Assembly: GCA_036346355.1 (NCBI GenBank)
Contig: CM070585.1
Coordinates: 3,177,001 to 3,241,000, forward strand
Direction: 5' to 3'
Length of the DNA stretch: 64,000 bases
DNA from: Rhipidocladum racemiflorum
Lineage: Eukaryota; Streptophyta; Magnoliopsida; Poales; Poaceae
Part shown: positions 23,701 to 34,229 of the stretch, in pieces
Layout of the letters: the number at the start of each line of letters is the position of its first letter
How positions within the stretch are numbered: position 1 is the stretch's first letter
Position numbers and translations under genes: made by a program
The notes under the pieces: model-generated
Told to the model about the DNA's origin: nothing
Seen by the model: only the letters and a program-made list of their open reading frames with translations
The model's database searches: none

Positions 23701-26678
23701 GACGGTGTGTGTTACGCGGCTTGTCCTCTTGCGCGATGGCGTACCCCTACCACTGCATCCTCTTCGATCTTATCGTGGCCATTTGCTTCATGTCTTTTAC
23801 TGCACCTCTCGCGCGCCTTACCTTACTACGTGACCAGCCTCCTTTTCTTTTCACCTGCCTCCGCCATTACTGCCTTGTCGAGGCAAGTGGTCGAGGCCAA
23901 CCGGGAAGGCCGTGATACGGCAACTACTGGCGCTAATACTGCTCTCATCTGTACGTGTATGTACGTGCCGCAGGTCACATGGGTGGTTCACGCGGAGTAC
24001 GACGAGACGGCGGTGCACCAGCTCTACCACCCGCTGCTCCGTTCCGGCCAGGCGCTCGGCGCGCGCCGCTGGCTCGCCTCGCTCCAGCGCCAGTGCCAGT
24101 ACCTCGCCATCCTCTGCTCCAACTCACTCCCCGCCCGCGACCACGCCGGTGAGTACTCTAGTCTCTAGCTACTAGCTATGGACGTACGTACACACAGCTC
24201 TAGCTACCAGCCATGTTCTTGATGTATACATGGAAACGGAGATGGTTATGTTCTTGGTGGTGGTGTACATGCAGCGATAACGCCGGTGGGGCGGAGGAGC
24301 ATGCTCAAGCTGGCGCAGCGAATGACGGACAACTTCTCCGCGGGGGTGTGCGCGTCGGCGGCGCAGAAGTGGCGGCGCCTTGACGAGTGGCGCGGCGAGG
24401 AGGGCGCCGGGGAGGGGGAGGAGAAGGTGCGGATGATGGCACGGCAGAGCGTGGGCGCGCCCGGGGAGCCACCGGGCGTGGTGCTGAGCGCCACCACGTC
24501 GGTGCGGCTCCCCGGCACGCCGCCGCAGCGCGTGTTTGACTACCTGCGCGACGAGCAGCGCCGCGGAGAGTGGGACATCCTGGCCAACGGCGAAGCCATG
24601 CAAGAGATGGACCACATTGCCAAGGGACAGCACCACGGGAACGCCGTCTCCCTCCTCCGTCCAAATGTAAGTATGCTCCATTTCTCTTTTTTCTTCTCTA
24701 CTACCTCAGCGTCTAACACACATGCATACTTAGCTGAGAACTCATCTAGTGGTACAAAAACTAACACAAGTACCTGAATCAACAACACAAAAAAAAACTT
24801 GGGCCTAATACAGTTTTTTAAAAGGTTGAAACACTAACTAAAACTGAATATTTTACTGTAGTAGCCCACATTCCATTTTTTTTTTCCAAACTAGCCCCAT
24901 GTAATAAAATTTGTAAAAAAATAGTCTTCTCCCTCACCAGATCTGAAAGGCAACACGTGTCACCTGATGCGATCTGGTGCGCGCGGAACCTAGCAGGGTC
25001 CACCGAGCTTCCATGCTTCGGTAGAGCAACAACCAGTACCGGGCGCGGGCAACCACGGGCATGGGCACCGACAGGGCGGGTAGCGTATAAGCTTGTCTTG
25101 CCACGGTCCTAATGTTGTCTATGCTCTCTGGGTGGGCAGAAGATATATGTCACATGTCGCGTCTTCCGCGCTTGAATAGGAGGTTGTTTTAGAAATTTTG
25201 GTAATATGAGGGCTATATTTTTTAAAAAAATAGGTCCACAGGGCCCAAAGCTTTTCCATTCCCTTGCCATGGTAGCGAATGAGATCAGGCTCTCCGTTAG
25301 GTAGCAGCTGTTGCTATAGCCTTTCAAGTACCTAGTACTGTACCATGGTGCTGGTTTTATGGGTATGCATGGGTTGAGAGGCGCAGCGAGTCGATGACAC
25401 AAACAAGAGGACAAAACGGAAAAGGTTAAAAATTCTTGGGCTAGAACCTGGGGTAGGGTTGACATCTGTGAGAGAAAGCTAGCTGTTAACTTTTCTCTGT
25501 TTGGAGGCATGCATGCAGCCTAGCTGCCCTTGTCCTTGCTCACAGAAGCCTGCCAGGCTTTATCTTCTCTTTTTAGAGGATGCTGACGTTTTACATCTGT
25601 TACTTATTACTGGGTCCTGGCCTTCTCTACTTAGGACGGGGTTTCACTCCATTGGAGCTCGGGTTTGTCGGATTGAGTTTTAGGTTTTTCAGATTTAGGG
25701 TTTAGGTTCATCGAGGTTAGACTATATTGGGAGAGGGGAGTTGCGAGAATCGCCTAGCAATTTGTAGGCTGTATTGGTGGATCTGATAGCGATAGCCATC
25801 GGAGTCAGGGAGAAGGTGGTGGCAACGAAGCGAGTAGTGCTTGCAGACAAAGAGAGTGGGGGTGCAGGGGGCGGGCGGCGTCAACGAAAGAAGAGGAGGT
25901 GGATAGGATGGGATGTGATTGGCGGAGCGTTGGAGATGATGGTGGTGGCGGCGGCTGCTTGAAGAGGGAGAGTTAGGGTTGGTGATTGAAAGAATTAGTA
26001 TAGGATTTGGGGTGATGATTTGGGACGTTGGATCTCCATCCAACGGCTCAAAAATCCGACTCTTTTGGAAAAGAAAAAACTGTCAAATGTTGGGCAGTTA
26101 ATCCCATATTTCATTGTAAAATTTTCATATTCGCTTCATATTGACTTAATGAAAAGTCAACTGGTACTGTTGGTTGATTTCGAAATACTAGTTGCTTTGT
26201 TCAGAACTATTTCCGTGCCATGCTCAATTTCTCTTTTAATTCCGGTGCATTTTCACTGCCGTGTCTCCAGGCGACCAGTGGGAACCAAAACAACATGCTG
26301 ATCTTACAGGAGACTTGCACCGATTCGTCCGGCTCCTTGGTGGTATACGCTCCAGTGGATGTGCAATCCATGCACGTCGTCATGAACGGCGGTGACTCGG
26401 CGTACGTCTCCCTTCTGCCCTCTGGGTTCGCCCTCCTCCCCGACGGCCACAACGCGTCGGCGGCGGCCCCTCCGAACCCTGCCCAGCAGGGCTCACCAAA
26501 TGCTCCGGCCAGCAGCAACAACACCGGCTCGCTCGTCACGGTGGCGTTCCAGATACTCGTGAACAACCTGCCCACCGCGAAGCTCACCGTCGAGTCGGTC
26601 GACACCGTCAGCAACTTGCTCTCCTGCACCATCCAGAAGATCAAGTCCGCCCTGCAGGCCAGCATCATCTCGCCCTAG
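20774..26678 (+). CDS. ROC5: HD-ZIP class IV homeobox-START transcription factor, Roc5-like
   Basis: Nine coding exons: 20774-20926, 21040-21290, 21385-21502, 21638-22348, 22440-22541, 22665-22910, 23974-24148, 24275-24666, 26271-26678. All introns are GT-AG and the frame is unbroken: 851 residues ending SIISP-stop. Order of domains: Ser/Gly/acidic N-terminus starting MSFGGMFDGAGSG; homeodomain at about 117-174 (KKKKRYHRHTPQQIQELEA, then WFQNRRTQMK); leucine-zipper/loop-zipper coiled coil at about 175-250 with the CASCGG loop; START domain at about 328-570 (VLLELGLAAMEELVKVAQM onward); then the HD-SAD region to the end. Family knowledge: these nuclear factors bind L1-box sites in epidermal cells; rice Roc5 controls bulliform cells and leaf rolling. 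The start matches the rice protein's N-terminus as I recall it. Intron 8 (1,604 bp) and intron 6 (1,063 bp) are the long ones. The 5' half is GC-rich. Orthology to Roc5 rather than a paralogue is my judgement. Confidence 0.93.
22911..23973 (+). other. Intron 6 of the Roc5-like gene
   Basis: A 1,063-bp intron between GYSK|VTWVV codons. It holds a short motif acagtggcagagccacgcac at about 23,070-23,090 resembling the end of a CAGTGGCGGAGCC hAT element, possibly a relic. Open frames across it are not coding. Confidence 0.6.
24667..26270 (+). other. Intron 8 of the Roc5-like gene
   Basis: A 1,604-bp intron between RPN|ATSGNQ codons, far longer than most of the others. It contains A/T homopolymers and GC-rich patches (24,960-25,080; 25,750-25,960) that look inserted, but no element ends were identified. 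Confidence 0.6.
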
Positions 26679-27240
26679 TCGGCATTTGACATGGATTCCG
26701 ACCATCCAGCCATCTCCCAAGGTCGGATGCCATTTCAAATGTCTAACTCGAGTACTCTTCCAAGTTCCAAATGGGCAAATGGCACAGCAGAGGAGGGCCT
26801 GATATCTCAAGTCTCAGCGGACAGGCCAAACAACTCATGCAGCTAGAGTTTGAGATCGATCAGGCAGTGCAAAAAAAAAAAAACAATAATAAATTATATG
26901 GTGTGGAGTATATTGCATAGAGCGATGGGGTGGTTTGCAAAGGGATTAAGTCAAGAACGAACCGTACGCTAGGCTTGCTTGAGCAAACATGTTTTTGGGA
27001 TATGTTGGCTGCTGCTTAAGCTGATGTGGTGGTTCGGGTATTGACTTAAACTCTAGCGAAGGAAACCCCTAGGGCTTCTCCTATTTATCTAGTTGTTTGC
27101 TTTAACCATTTTGTGAAGCTGTCTTATTTAGTTCTCCAAAATGGGGAAATATAGAGAAATGACACTGATCAGATCGATCGTTGGTGCTTGTTTAGTCTGC
27201 ATAATGTTGGAATGAGTTGATATACATGTTGTGTTATCAA
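26679..27240 (+). other. Probable 3' UTR of the Roc5-like gene
   Basis: Non-coding sequence after the stop codon with an A-run at 26,871-26,883 followed by AATAAA-like motifs near 26,886. The transcript end cannot be fixed. Confidence 0.45.
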
Positions 27241-29140
27241 TGGACTAATCCTATCTTAAAATCATTTTAAATCCGAAAATAGAAAGCGGCCAGCTCAAAG
27301 ACCATCCTTGCCCGTGGGAAGGCGTATTATAGCCCTCCCTGAGCTCCGCGCCATGGTTCCTCCGAGAAGCTCCCCCAAATGGGACTCTCTTGCCCCCTGG
27401 CACTTTCCCCTCCATCTATTTGGCACCGATGCTCCCATACTTCTTCCCTATTGTCCCCATGGCCGCAGCCGCAAAGCTCCACAGCCAACCCTCTCTGGCC
27501 ATCCTCGGTCACCGTCAACCACTCCCCGAGTACCCCATCTACTCCCTCTTGCTATGCAAGCCGTGACACCACAATAATCTCTGCCTACAGCCTCGCCCGA
27601 GCCACTGCTCAGTTTTGAGTCACTAACAAATGAGCTCCATTTGTTAGGAGCAAGTATCTGAGTATCTCTCTTGAATAGTCACTAACAAGCTGGCCTCCAT
27701 GTCGGTTTTCTTTCAAGAACTAGATTAAAAAATGAGTCACTGACATGTGGGTCTAAGTTAAAATAATAACATACTTTGTAACCGGTATTTAGTTATGAGT
27801 CATTGACATGTGAACCCTACCTGTCTGTTATTAGACCCTACCTGTCTGTTATTATGAGAAACATGCATTCAGTTCAAAGGAGAATATGTCTTCTCCGTTA
27901 GAAGATGTAATATCTGACAATATGCCTTCAACATCACCCATTTTTTTCATTTAAAAGATTTTTTAGCCGATTTAAATTCAAATACTCATGACTTTTGCAT
28001 ACAATATCCAAATTGAATGAAGCTAGTTTCTAAATTTTTCTAAAATCATGATCTTTCTAAATCTACAAAAATATTTGAATTTGGTTTCTATTTGTAGTCA
28101 TTTTGGCTCTTATTATTTCTTTGTGATATTCTCCGTGTAGACACCGACGTTCCGAAAACCTTCCTCGTCAATCCAAAACAAACCCAAGAATTCAACGGGT
28201 AAGGTAAGCACCTTCTATAATCATATTGATCGTATTATTTCACTTAAATTATGTTGCTTTGCAAATTTTATGTATGCATGCGTGTAATTTCAGTAAATAG
28301 CTATATTATGGGTATCGGCAGATAATTTTACTTGTTGCAAGGAACTTTCTTGATAAATACACAAAATTTAGCATTGAAATTCATAAGGTAAAAGTTAGAA
28401 AATAACTAATGTTAACCTTAAGTATATTCGATTATACGAAGTTATGTTTAGTCATGCTTTAAATTTGGGAAGAACAAATGCTCGATTGTAACATTTGTTC
28501 GAGAATGGAAATTTTGATTTGTTGAACTAGACGAGTTACCTCTATTATTTGGTATAAATTTAAAATAAAAATTAGGTTTTGATGCAGTCAAGTTATTGAC
28601 ATAATCTGAAGTAAGGGATGGACTTGCACGTAGTGTAGGGGGTTCTCGCTCGAGTCGTTTAATAATCGAAATTAGTGTTGTGCAAACCAAGACATTCGTA
28701 CAACTACAAGTGCTATTATGGGGTGGCTCTAACCTATTAATTTATCTATGGCTAACTATGCACATTTGAAGGACGTAGTAGTACGGGCGTTCCGGGTAGG
28801 TTTGCTCACAGAGGTGCCCTTACCGAGATGTTGGGAATAATGCTTGCCGATACAATGGTTATGACAAGGATGAACTGTCATTGTTATTATGTATTATATG
28901 TATTTCATTTTCACCACCATTGCAAGGGTCAAACATCACCTAGTTGGTGCAAAGTTAGGTCTAAGTGATGTAATAGTATTATCATGATCTCTCAGTCACA
29001 CGTCAAAGAAAGCATGTAATGGCTAACAAAATTAGTTGATCATGTCTTGTGAGTAAAGCAACATGCCTTTCAAGTGTAAATCTTTTTGAAAAGACGTGCT
29101 TGACGTCATGAGCGAATCTGGTGCGTCATCACTTAGTTAG
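27241..29140. other. Spacer, no supported gene
   Basis: A C-rich patch (27,300-27,600) is open in two frames without domains. 27,620-27,850 carries repeated gagtcactgacatgtggg-like motifs and a short tandem copy of ccctacctgtctgttatta. The rest is AT-rich with no coding signal. Confidence 0.4.
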
Positions 29141-29322
29141 GGCATGTTTGGTATAGTTCCTGCTCCTGAATTCTCATCGGGAGCTGGAGGAGCTATGCCA
29201 AATGGTTTTTTCTTAGTCAAATCTAGAGCAGAATTTCTAAGAATTTGGAGCAAAAAATGAACTAGGACATGGAGCAGCAAAAAGGTGGATTTTGGTGGGG
29301 AGGAGCTGTACCAACAATGGCA
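29141..29322. mobile_element. Short MITE with GGCATGTTTGGTA-type ends
   Basis: Left end ggcatgtttggtatagttcct and right end, inverted, gtgccattgttggtacagctcct. The arms pair with a few mismatches over about 22 bases. Ends of this type mark common grass MITEs. The target duplication is unclear. Confidence 0.5.
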
Positions 29323-30221
29323 CTACCCTTAAAAGTTCAAGAAATTTATCCCACATCTTGCCATCCATATACCCTTTTACTCCTCGCACATCTCCCGTAC
29401 CTCCTCGCTCATTCCCTAATTTCGAGTGCTGCGAGAGCTCGAGCGTGGGTGTTGCACGGACGTAGCTTGATCCATGACCGTGGTGAACACTGGCAACCAC
29501 GGCAAACTCTAGCAACCACTGTGACCTCGTCGACCTCCCCGGCCATCTCTCCTCCTGTTGAGGTCAACAATCGCCGTTGCTCTTAACCCTAGCCTCCTCA
29601 TCGGCCTTTTGCCTAACCTCACTGGCCATTCCCCCTCCTTGTAGCCCTTGCTCGGCCACCTGATGCCAATCATTGTCCTTTCCATCTACTTGGTGTTGGA
29701 GAATACCTAACATGCTACTGGTTGTGAAACATACAGATCGAAGAATTGCAGTTGTGTTCGGAAAGGACAATACTACCCTCTGTTTGTACTGATAGACTAG
29801 TCATCTTCATATGGGTATTTCGATCATTTGTACAGGCCTTGGAGCTTATTGATTATTTAATAGGATTGGAATTATTGTCATGATAAATTTGCTAATGCCA
29901 CAATTCTTACAACATAGAGGAGGTAAGAGGCTAGTCTCTAGCAGTCCTACACTTAATGACGAGGAGTTCGTAAGTTTATCAGTATCACATTGTGTATCGT
30001 ACGATCTTACGACCTTAATGCTACATCTAGGATCTAACAACTGTCTCCTCTCATCCTATTCCAATTGTCTAGCATGCTACTACTGTATGTTGCCATTGAA
30101 TGCCAATCCTCACCTGATTTTCAAACTAATAACAACTGGCAATTTTATACCAACCAACACTATAATTGCTCATCTCGAATATAATAACTTAATAGTGTGA
30201 CTTGCTTGTTGGAACCAAATA
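29323..30221. other. Spacer, no supported gene
   Basis: Moderately C-rich (29,330-29,700) then AT-rich. Open frames of about 100 codons show no domains. Confidence 0.4.
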
Positions 30222-31074
30222 TTTTTCCTACACCACTCAACAAAACTTCTATCATTAGTATATATTATTCAAAAATTTTATCTACTTAGATATTTTTGCA
30301 ATGATATTTATAAGGCACGACTAATTATATATTTTGTAATTGAATATCTAAACATCCTAGATGCATTGAGGCAACAACTTGTCTGATCAGGATCATCTTA
30401 AAATATGAACATTTGTAGCGCTTTCATCTCCCTTTTTATTATAATATTGATGGATTTTAAGGTAAAATCCATTTTATTCCTAAGTTCATTGTAAAGGGTG
30501 TCATGAGCTGATTTATCGCTATCACTTTATCTTCGTCTCCGAATGAGAATACCATAGATAGCCATGATTCTTGAATTATAGAGTTTATTAACTCATCGTA
30601 TGGAGTTGATTAAGTTATCGTATAGAGTTAAATAATTCATTGTATATAGTTGATTAATTCATGAAATAGACTCTATACAATGATTTAATCAACTATATAC
30701 GATGAGTTAATCAACTCTATAATTCAAGAAACTAGACTGCCTATGGTGTTCTCGTTCGGGGATGAGGATGAAGTGGAAGCGATAAATCAGAGTATGATAG
30801 CATTTAGGACGAAATATGAAATAAAATGGATTTTGCTATATAAACCATCAACGTTATAAAAAAAGGATATAAAAGCGCTACAAATGTTCATGTTTTGAGA
30901 CGATTCTGATCAAACAAGATGTTGCCTCAATGCATCTATAATATTTGGATATTCAATTACAAAATCTGTAACTGGTTGTGCCCTGTAAATTTCATTTTAG
31001 AAATATCTAAGCAGATCAAAATTTCGAACAACAAATACTAATGGTGGAAGTTCTGTTGGGGTGTAAGGAAAAAA
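30222..31074. repeat. Long inverted-repeat (foldback) element, about 850 bp
   Basis: The left arm (from tttttcctacaccac at 30,223) pairs with the right arm (ending ggtgtaaggaaaaa at about 31,073) over roughly 400 bp each side, with the turn near 30,650-30,680. Matching landmarks include cattagtatat/atactaatg, gaggcaacaacttg/caagatgttgcctc, acatttgtagcgctttc/aaagcgctacaaatgt and gataaatcag on opposite arms. Small mismatches and indels break the pairing. There is no coding content. Likely a foldback-type MITE; a transcript would form one long hairpin. Confidence 0.85.
30581..30712. repeat. 22-bp tandem repeats at the centre of the foldback element
   Basis: Four consecutive 22-bp units (30,581-30,602, -30,624, -30,646, -30,668) of the form gagttgattaagttatcgtata, then two inverted 22-bp units (30,669-30,690 and 30,691-30,712) on the other arm. 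The arms therefore differ in unit number, leaving an asymmetric loop. Confidence 0.85.
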
Positions 31075-31155
31075 GGGAGCACAGAAGGTTTGTGATGTTT
31101 ATATCACAGACGGTGACCAAACTGTTTGTGATATGCTGTTATATCACTGACACAT
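31075..31155. mobile_element. CACTA-like remnant, left part
   Basis: Contains repeated motifs gtttgtgat..atatcac and tcacagacggt, the same subterminal motif type as at 41,886-41,959. Deleting the Gypsy element and one cacat joins the two parts into one continuous motif-rich sequence. The outer left end is not recognised. Confidence 0.6.
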
Positions 31156-31189
31156 TGTCAAGTCCCCAAGTTCGAAAAGTGCTGGGACA

Positions 31190-31385
31190 TCCGGAGTATC
31201 CGGATCTACATCCGGAGTGTCCGGATCCAACCCGGAATGTCCGGACAAAACGTCCGGAGTATCCGGATTGGGCTGACCGAGCGCCCCAACCCGGAGTGTC
31301 CGGACTGAATGTCCGGAGTGTCCGGTTGATCAGATCAAGACCCCAACCCGAAGTCTCCGGGTTGAGCGTCCGGAGAGTCCGGATG
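31190..31385. repeat. TCCGGA-type short repeat cluster in the LTR
   Basis: About a dozen copies of (A/G)TCCGGAGT(G/A)TCCGGA-like motifs around the palindrome TCCGGA, at the LTR's start. A second cluster lies at 31,998-32,120 in the same LTR. Both recur in the right LTR (37,632-37,815 and 38,453-38,570). Confidence 0.9.
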
Positions 31386-31997
31386 GTGCGGGATTTTGTA
31401 TAAAAGTCCCGTTTCTTGATTTCCCCACCTCATTTCTTCTCCCCACCCGTGTGAGCTCGTTCCTCCACCCTAGCTCCTCTCCGGCGAGCTTCCACCGGCC
31501 GGTGACCCTCCCGTGGCTCCTCCCCGGCGGCTCCTCCATCCCCGGGAACTCCTCCTCAAGCCGGCATCCTCCATCCTCCACCCGGCACTGCTTCTCCTCC
31601 ATCTTCCTTGGAGGTAGGTCTCTCTTGGGAGTAGATTCGTGATTCTTGGGTTCTAGGGTCATCAATGGTGGGAGTTAGAGCTTAGGTTTAGATTTGAAGT
31701 TTCGGAGTTGAATCTTGAGCTCTAGGGTTTTGGGTGTAGTGATCCTAGGGTTAGTGTGGGGCTTGGATTGATGAATGTGGGTGCTAGTGTGGTTGATCGG
31801 GTAGGAGTAGCGCCGATCCAAGGGTCGTTTGTAGTTGGCTAGTGGTTTCATGGACTAGTGTCGTTCCTCGTGGAGTTGGGTTAGCTATAAGCTTCTTCGG
31901 CCTTGCCACGTGTAGGAAAGTCATAGATCGGGTCCCCGTGATGCCGTTGGACTTGGCGGCACCTCGATCCGTCGAGTTATTGGGTAAAACTCGCCAG

Positions 31998-32120
31998 GTC
32001 CGGAGTGTCCGGACACCCCGTCCGGAGTGTCCGGACACCCCGTCCGGAGTGTCCGCTCTGCCCGGAGTATCCGGACCGAATGGGCCGGAGAGTCCGGATT
32101 GTCCGGAGAGTCCGGATCAA
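31998..32120. repeat. Second TCCGGA-type repeat cluster in the LTR
   Basis: Dense copies of gtccggagtgtccgg and variants, about 600 bp downstream of the first cluster, with an unrelated C-rich and G-rich stretch between them. Confidence 0.9.
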
Positions 32121-33120
32121 ATACCCTGATCGTCCGGGTTATCTTTGGTCTGTCGGTTGAGTCGAGTTGTCCGGCTGCGTTATTTCTTCGGGTTTTTCAG
32201 TTGTACTTCATTCATATGCATTGCATGCATTTTAATTATGCATTGTACTCATGTAGAGAACGATCCATGGCGGCCAGCGTGGCCGTGGTTGAGGGAGTTG
32301 CCGGGGCAAATCATTTGTCGATCCACCAGCAGAAGAACAAGGCAAGCACCTATGCATCTTGAACCCATATTAATTGTATTTTTGTGAATAAATTGCTTAA
32401 TTGGTGAAATAAGTCTGCATTAGGAGTTGAATTGGGTTAGGATTAGATCCTATTTGCCGCACATTCGTCCCTTGGATTTGTGAATTCTCCCGTTGGAACT
32501 AGTAGGGGTATTAAATGAGTCACTGCTTAGAATTTGCTTAGAGGTCGGGAATTGGGCCAAGTGGCGGAAGGTTCCGTCGCTTGAGGTCGTTACCTTATCT
32601 ATGATAAAAAGAGTGGGCATGGATGGGTAGTTGGAAAAGAAAAGATGAATTGGAGACCGGGCGGGAAGGTTGGGACATTGGGTAAGGAGACCCGATGTGG
32701 TAGTTCCCGTCTGAGTCGATTAAGGACCGATTCGATGGTTGCCCTTTGATTGAGCACACCCCGGTTGGTCGCATGCCCGATTATGGTACGGTAAGCCACT
32801 CTTTCTCTCATACGGAATCGATGGACCGTAACTTCCTGTGGTTGGACGTGGTTGAGGGCGAGGCTTAGGCCGACTCTCGAGCTCCAAGCCGGGCTTGGGG
32901 CTGCTCGAGGGGGTGCTAGGTTTTCGGGCCACAGGAGGACGCTTCAGCGATTGGGTATGATTGGGAGGGGGTTGACACTAGGCCCTTGTGGTAAGTGTCG
33001 TGCGATCAATGCTTCCCTGCAGTCGAGTGTGAGAGTTAGTTCGGGGTTTTTCTGCGTTTAGGGCTTGTCTTCCCCGTGTGGGTCCTAACTTTTGCCGCCT
33101 GACTCTGTTTGATGACAGAA

Positions 33121-34220
33121 TGCGGACCCGCGGGGCTTCCACTTCTGGGGGTGATGGGGGTGCGGAGCGGGCGGCAATGAGAGGGTGCTATTCCGCCGCC
33201 TCCTTCTAACGTGTCGATATTCTGCAACCGATCGAGCGGCACCAGGAGACGACAAATCGGATCCTGGAGATGTCGGGTCCAGATCGGGTCCAAAGATGGT
33301 GGCCGCGGTGATGGGCGAGGTCGACTCCACCACTATCTCGACTTCTCGCACACGCAGCCCCGGTCTTCGCGGCCGCCGATCCGCTGGAGGCCGATGATTG
33401 GTCGCGCACGATAGAGCGTGTTTGCTCTTATCGATCGTGGGGAGCTCCGTAAGGCCCACTTCGCCGCGCAGCAGCCTCCAGTGGCCTGCCGGTGCTTGGT
33501 GGGCCAATTTGAGGGTGATGCACTGTCGGGCACCGATTTACCTGGCTGAGTTCCGTGAGGCGTTTCGGGCGTACCACATCCCGAAGGGCCTCATGGACAT
33601 GAAGAAGCGGCGATTTCTCACCCTCCGGCTTTCGGCAAGTCGGTGGTTGACTACTCGCAGAGTTCAACTACTGGCGCAAGACGCCCTGTAAGAGGTCGAC
33701 ACCGACCGTAAGAAGCGGTCGGTTTGTGAGTGGGCCGACAGCGAAGATGCAGGATAAGTCTGTCCGTCTGCGACTTCGCCGACTACAATGACCTGGTGAG
33801 TCGCGCGATCACCGTTGAACTCAAGATGCGGGCTCATCAGAGGAGAAGAAGAGGAAGCGGCGACGCCAGACTCGTGGGCGGCTCGCAGCCAGGCTCGTCG
33901 CGATCTCGTATCGGCCGCCGAGGCCGTCTGCTCAGCGCCGTCTCGATCGATCGCGACCCGGCTGTCGGTTGCCACGCCCGGCCACGACCACCACTACCGC
34001 CGGCGACGAGCGGCGGCGGGTTCCGGTCCCGGTCCGTGCTACAATTGCGGACGTCGCGGGCCACTTCATCCGGATCGCCATTCCCACGCCAGGCAGCACT
34101 GCCGCTCCACGGCCAGTAGCGCGACGGGCACCACCGCCGTTGCCTACGTCGAGCCGAGGCGGCGTCACCTTCGCCGACGCCGAGGCGGTTCCCGAGGCTC
34201 CGCCGTGCTAGCCGGGTAAT
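33121..34220 (+). pseudogene. Gypsy gag remnant
   Basis: An ATG at 33,121 begins MRTRGASTSGGDGG, a gag-like start for plant chromoviruses. The frame breaks repeatedly (fragments in all three frames to about 34,220). A zinc-knuckle remnant CYNCGRRG lies at about 34,036-34,060 and then shifts frame before its His and last Cys. No intact capsid frame remains. Confidence 0.7.
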
Positions 34221-34229
34221 GCGTTCCTT

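Larger units (their letters stand above)
31156..33021 (+). repeat. Gypsy left (5') LTR, 3' part deleted
   Basis: Aligns to 37,598-39,449 with few substitutions and several small indels. After ccctgca at 33,021 the sequence departs from the right LTR and runs into the leader of gag, marking the deletion junction. Confidence 0.85.

Noticed and set aside
27308..27618. C-rich open frames of about 80-90 codons
   Set aside because: Low-complexity Pro/Ser composition in competing frames, no domain, no splice context.
31041..31403. Frame coding VRKVLGHPEYPDLHPECPD repeats
   Set aside because: Translation of the TCCGGA repeat cluster in the LTR, repeated in the right LTR.
33085..33507. Minus-strand frames across the Gypsy gag region
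   Set aside because: Antisense shadows of the decayed gag sequence.
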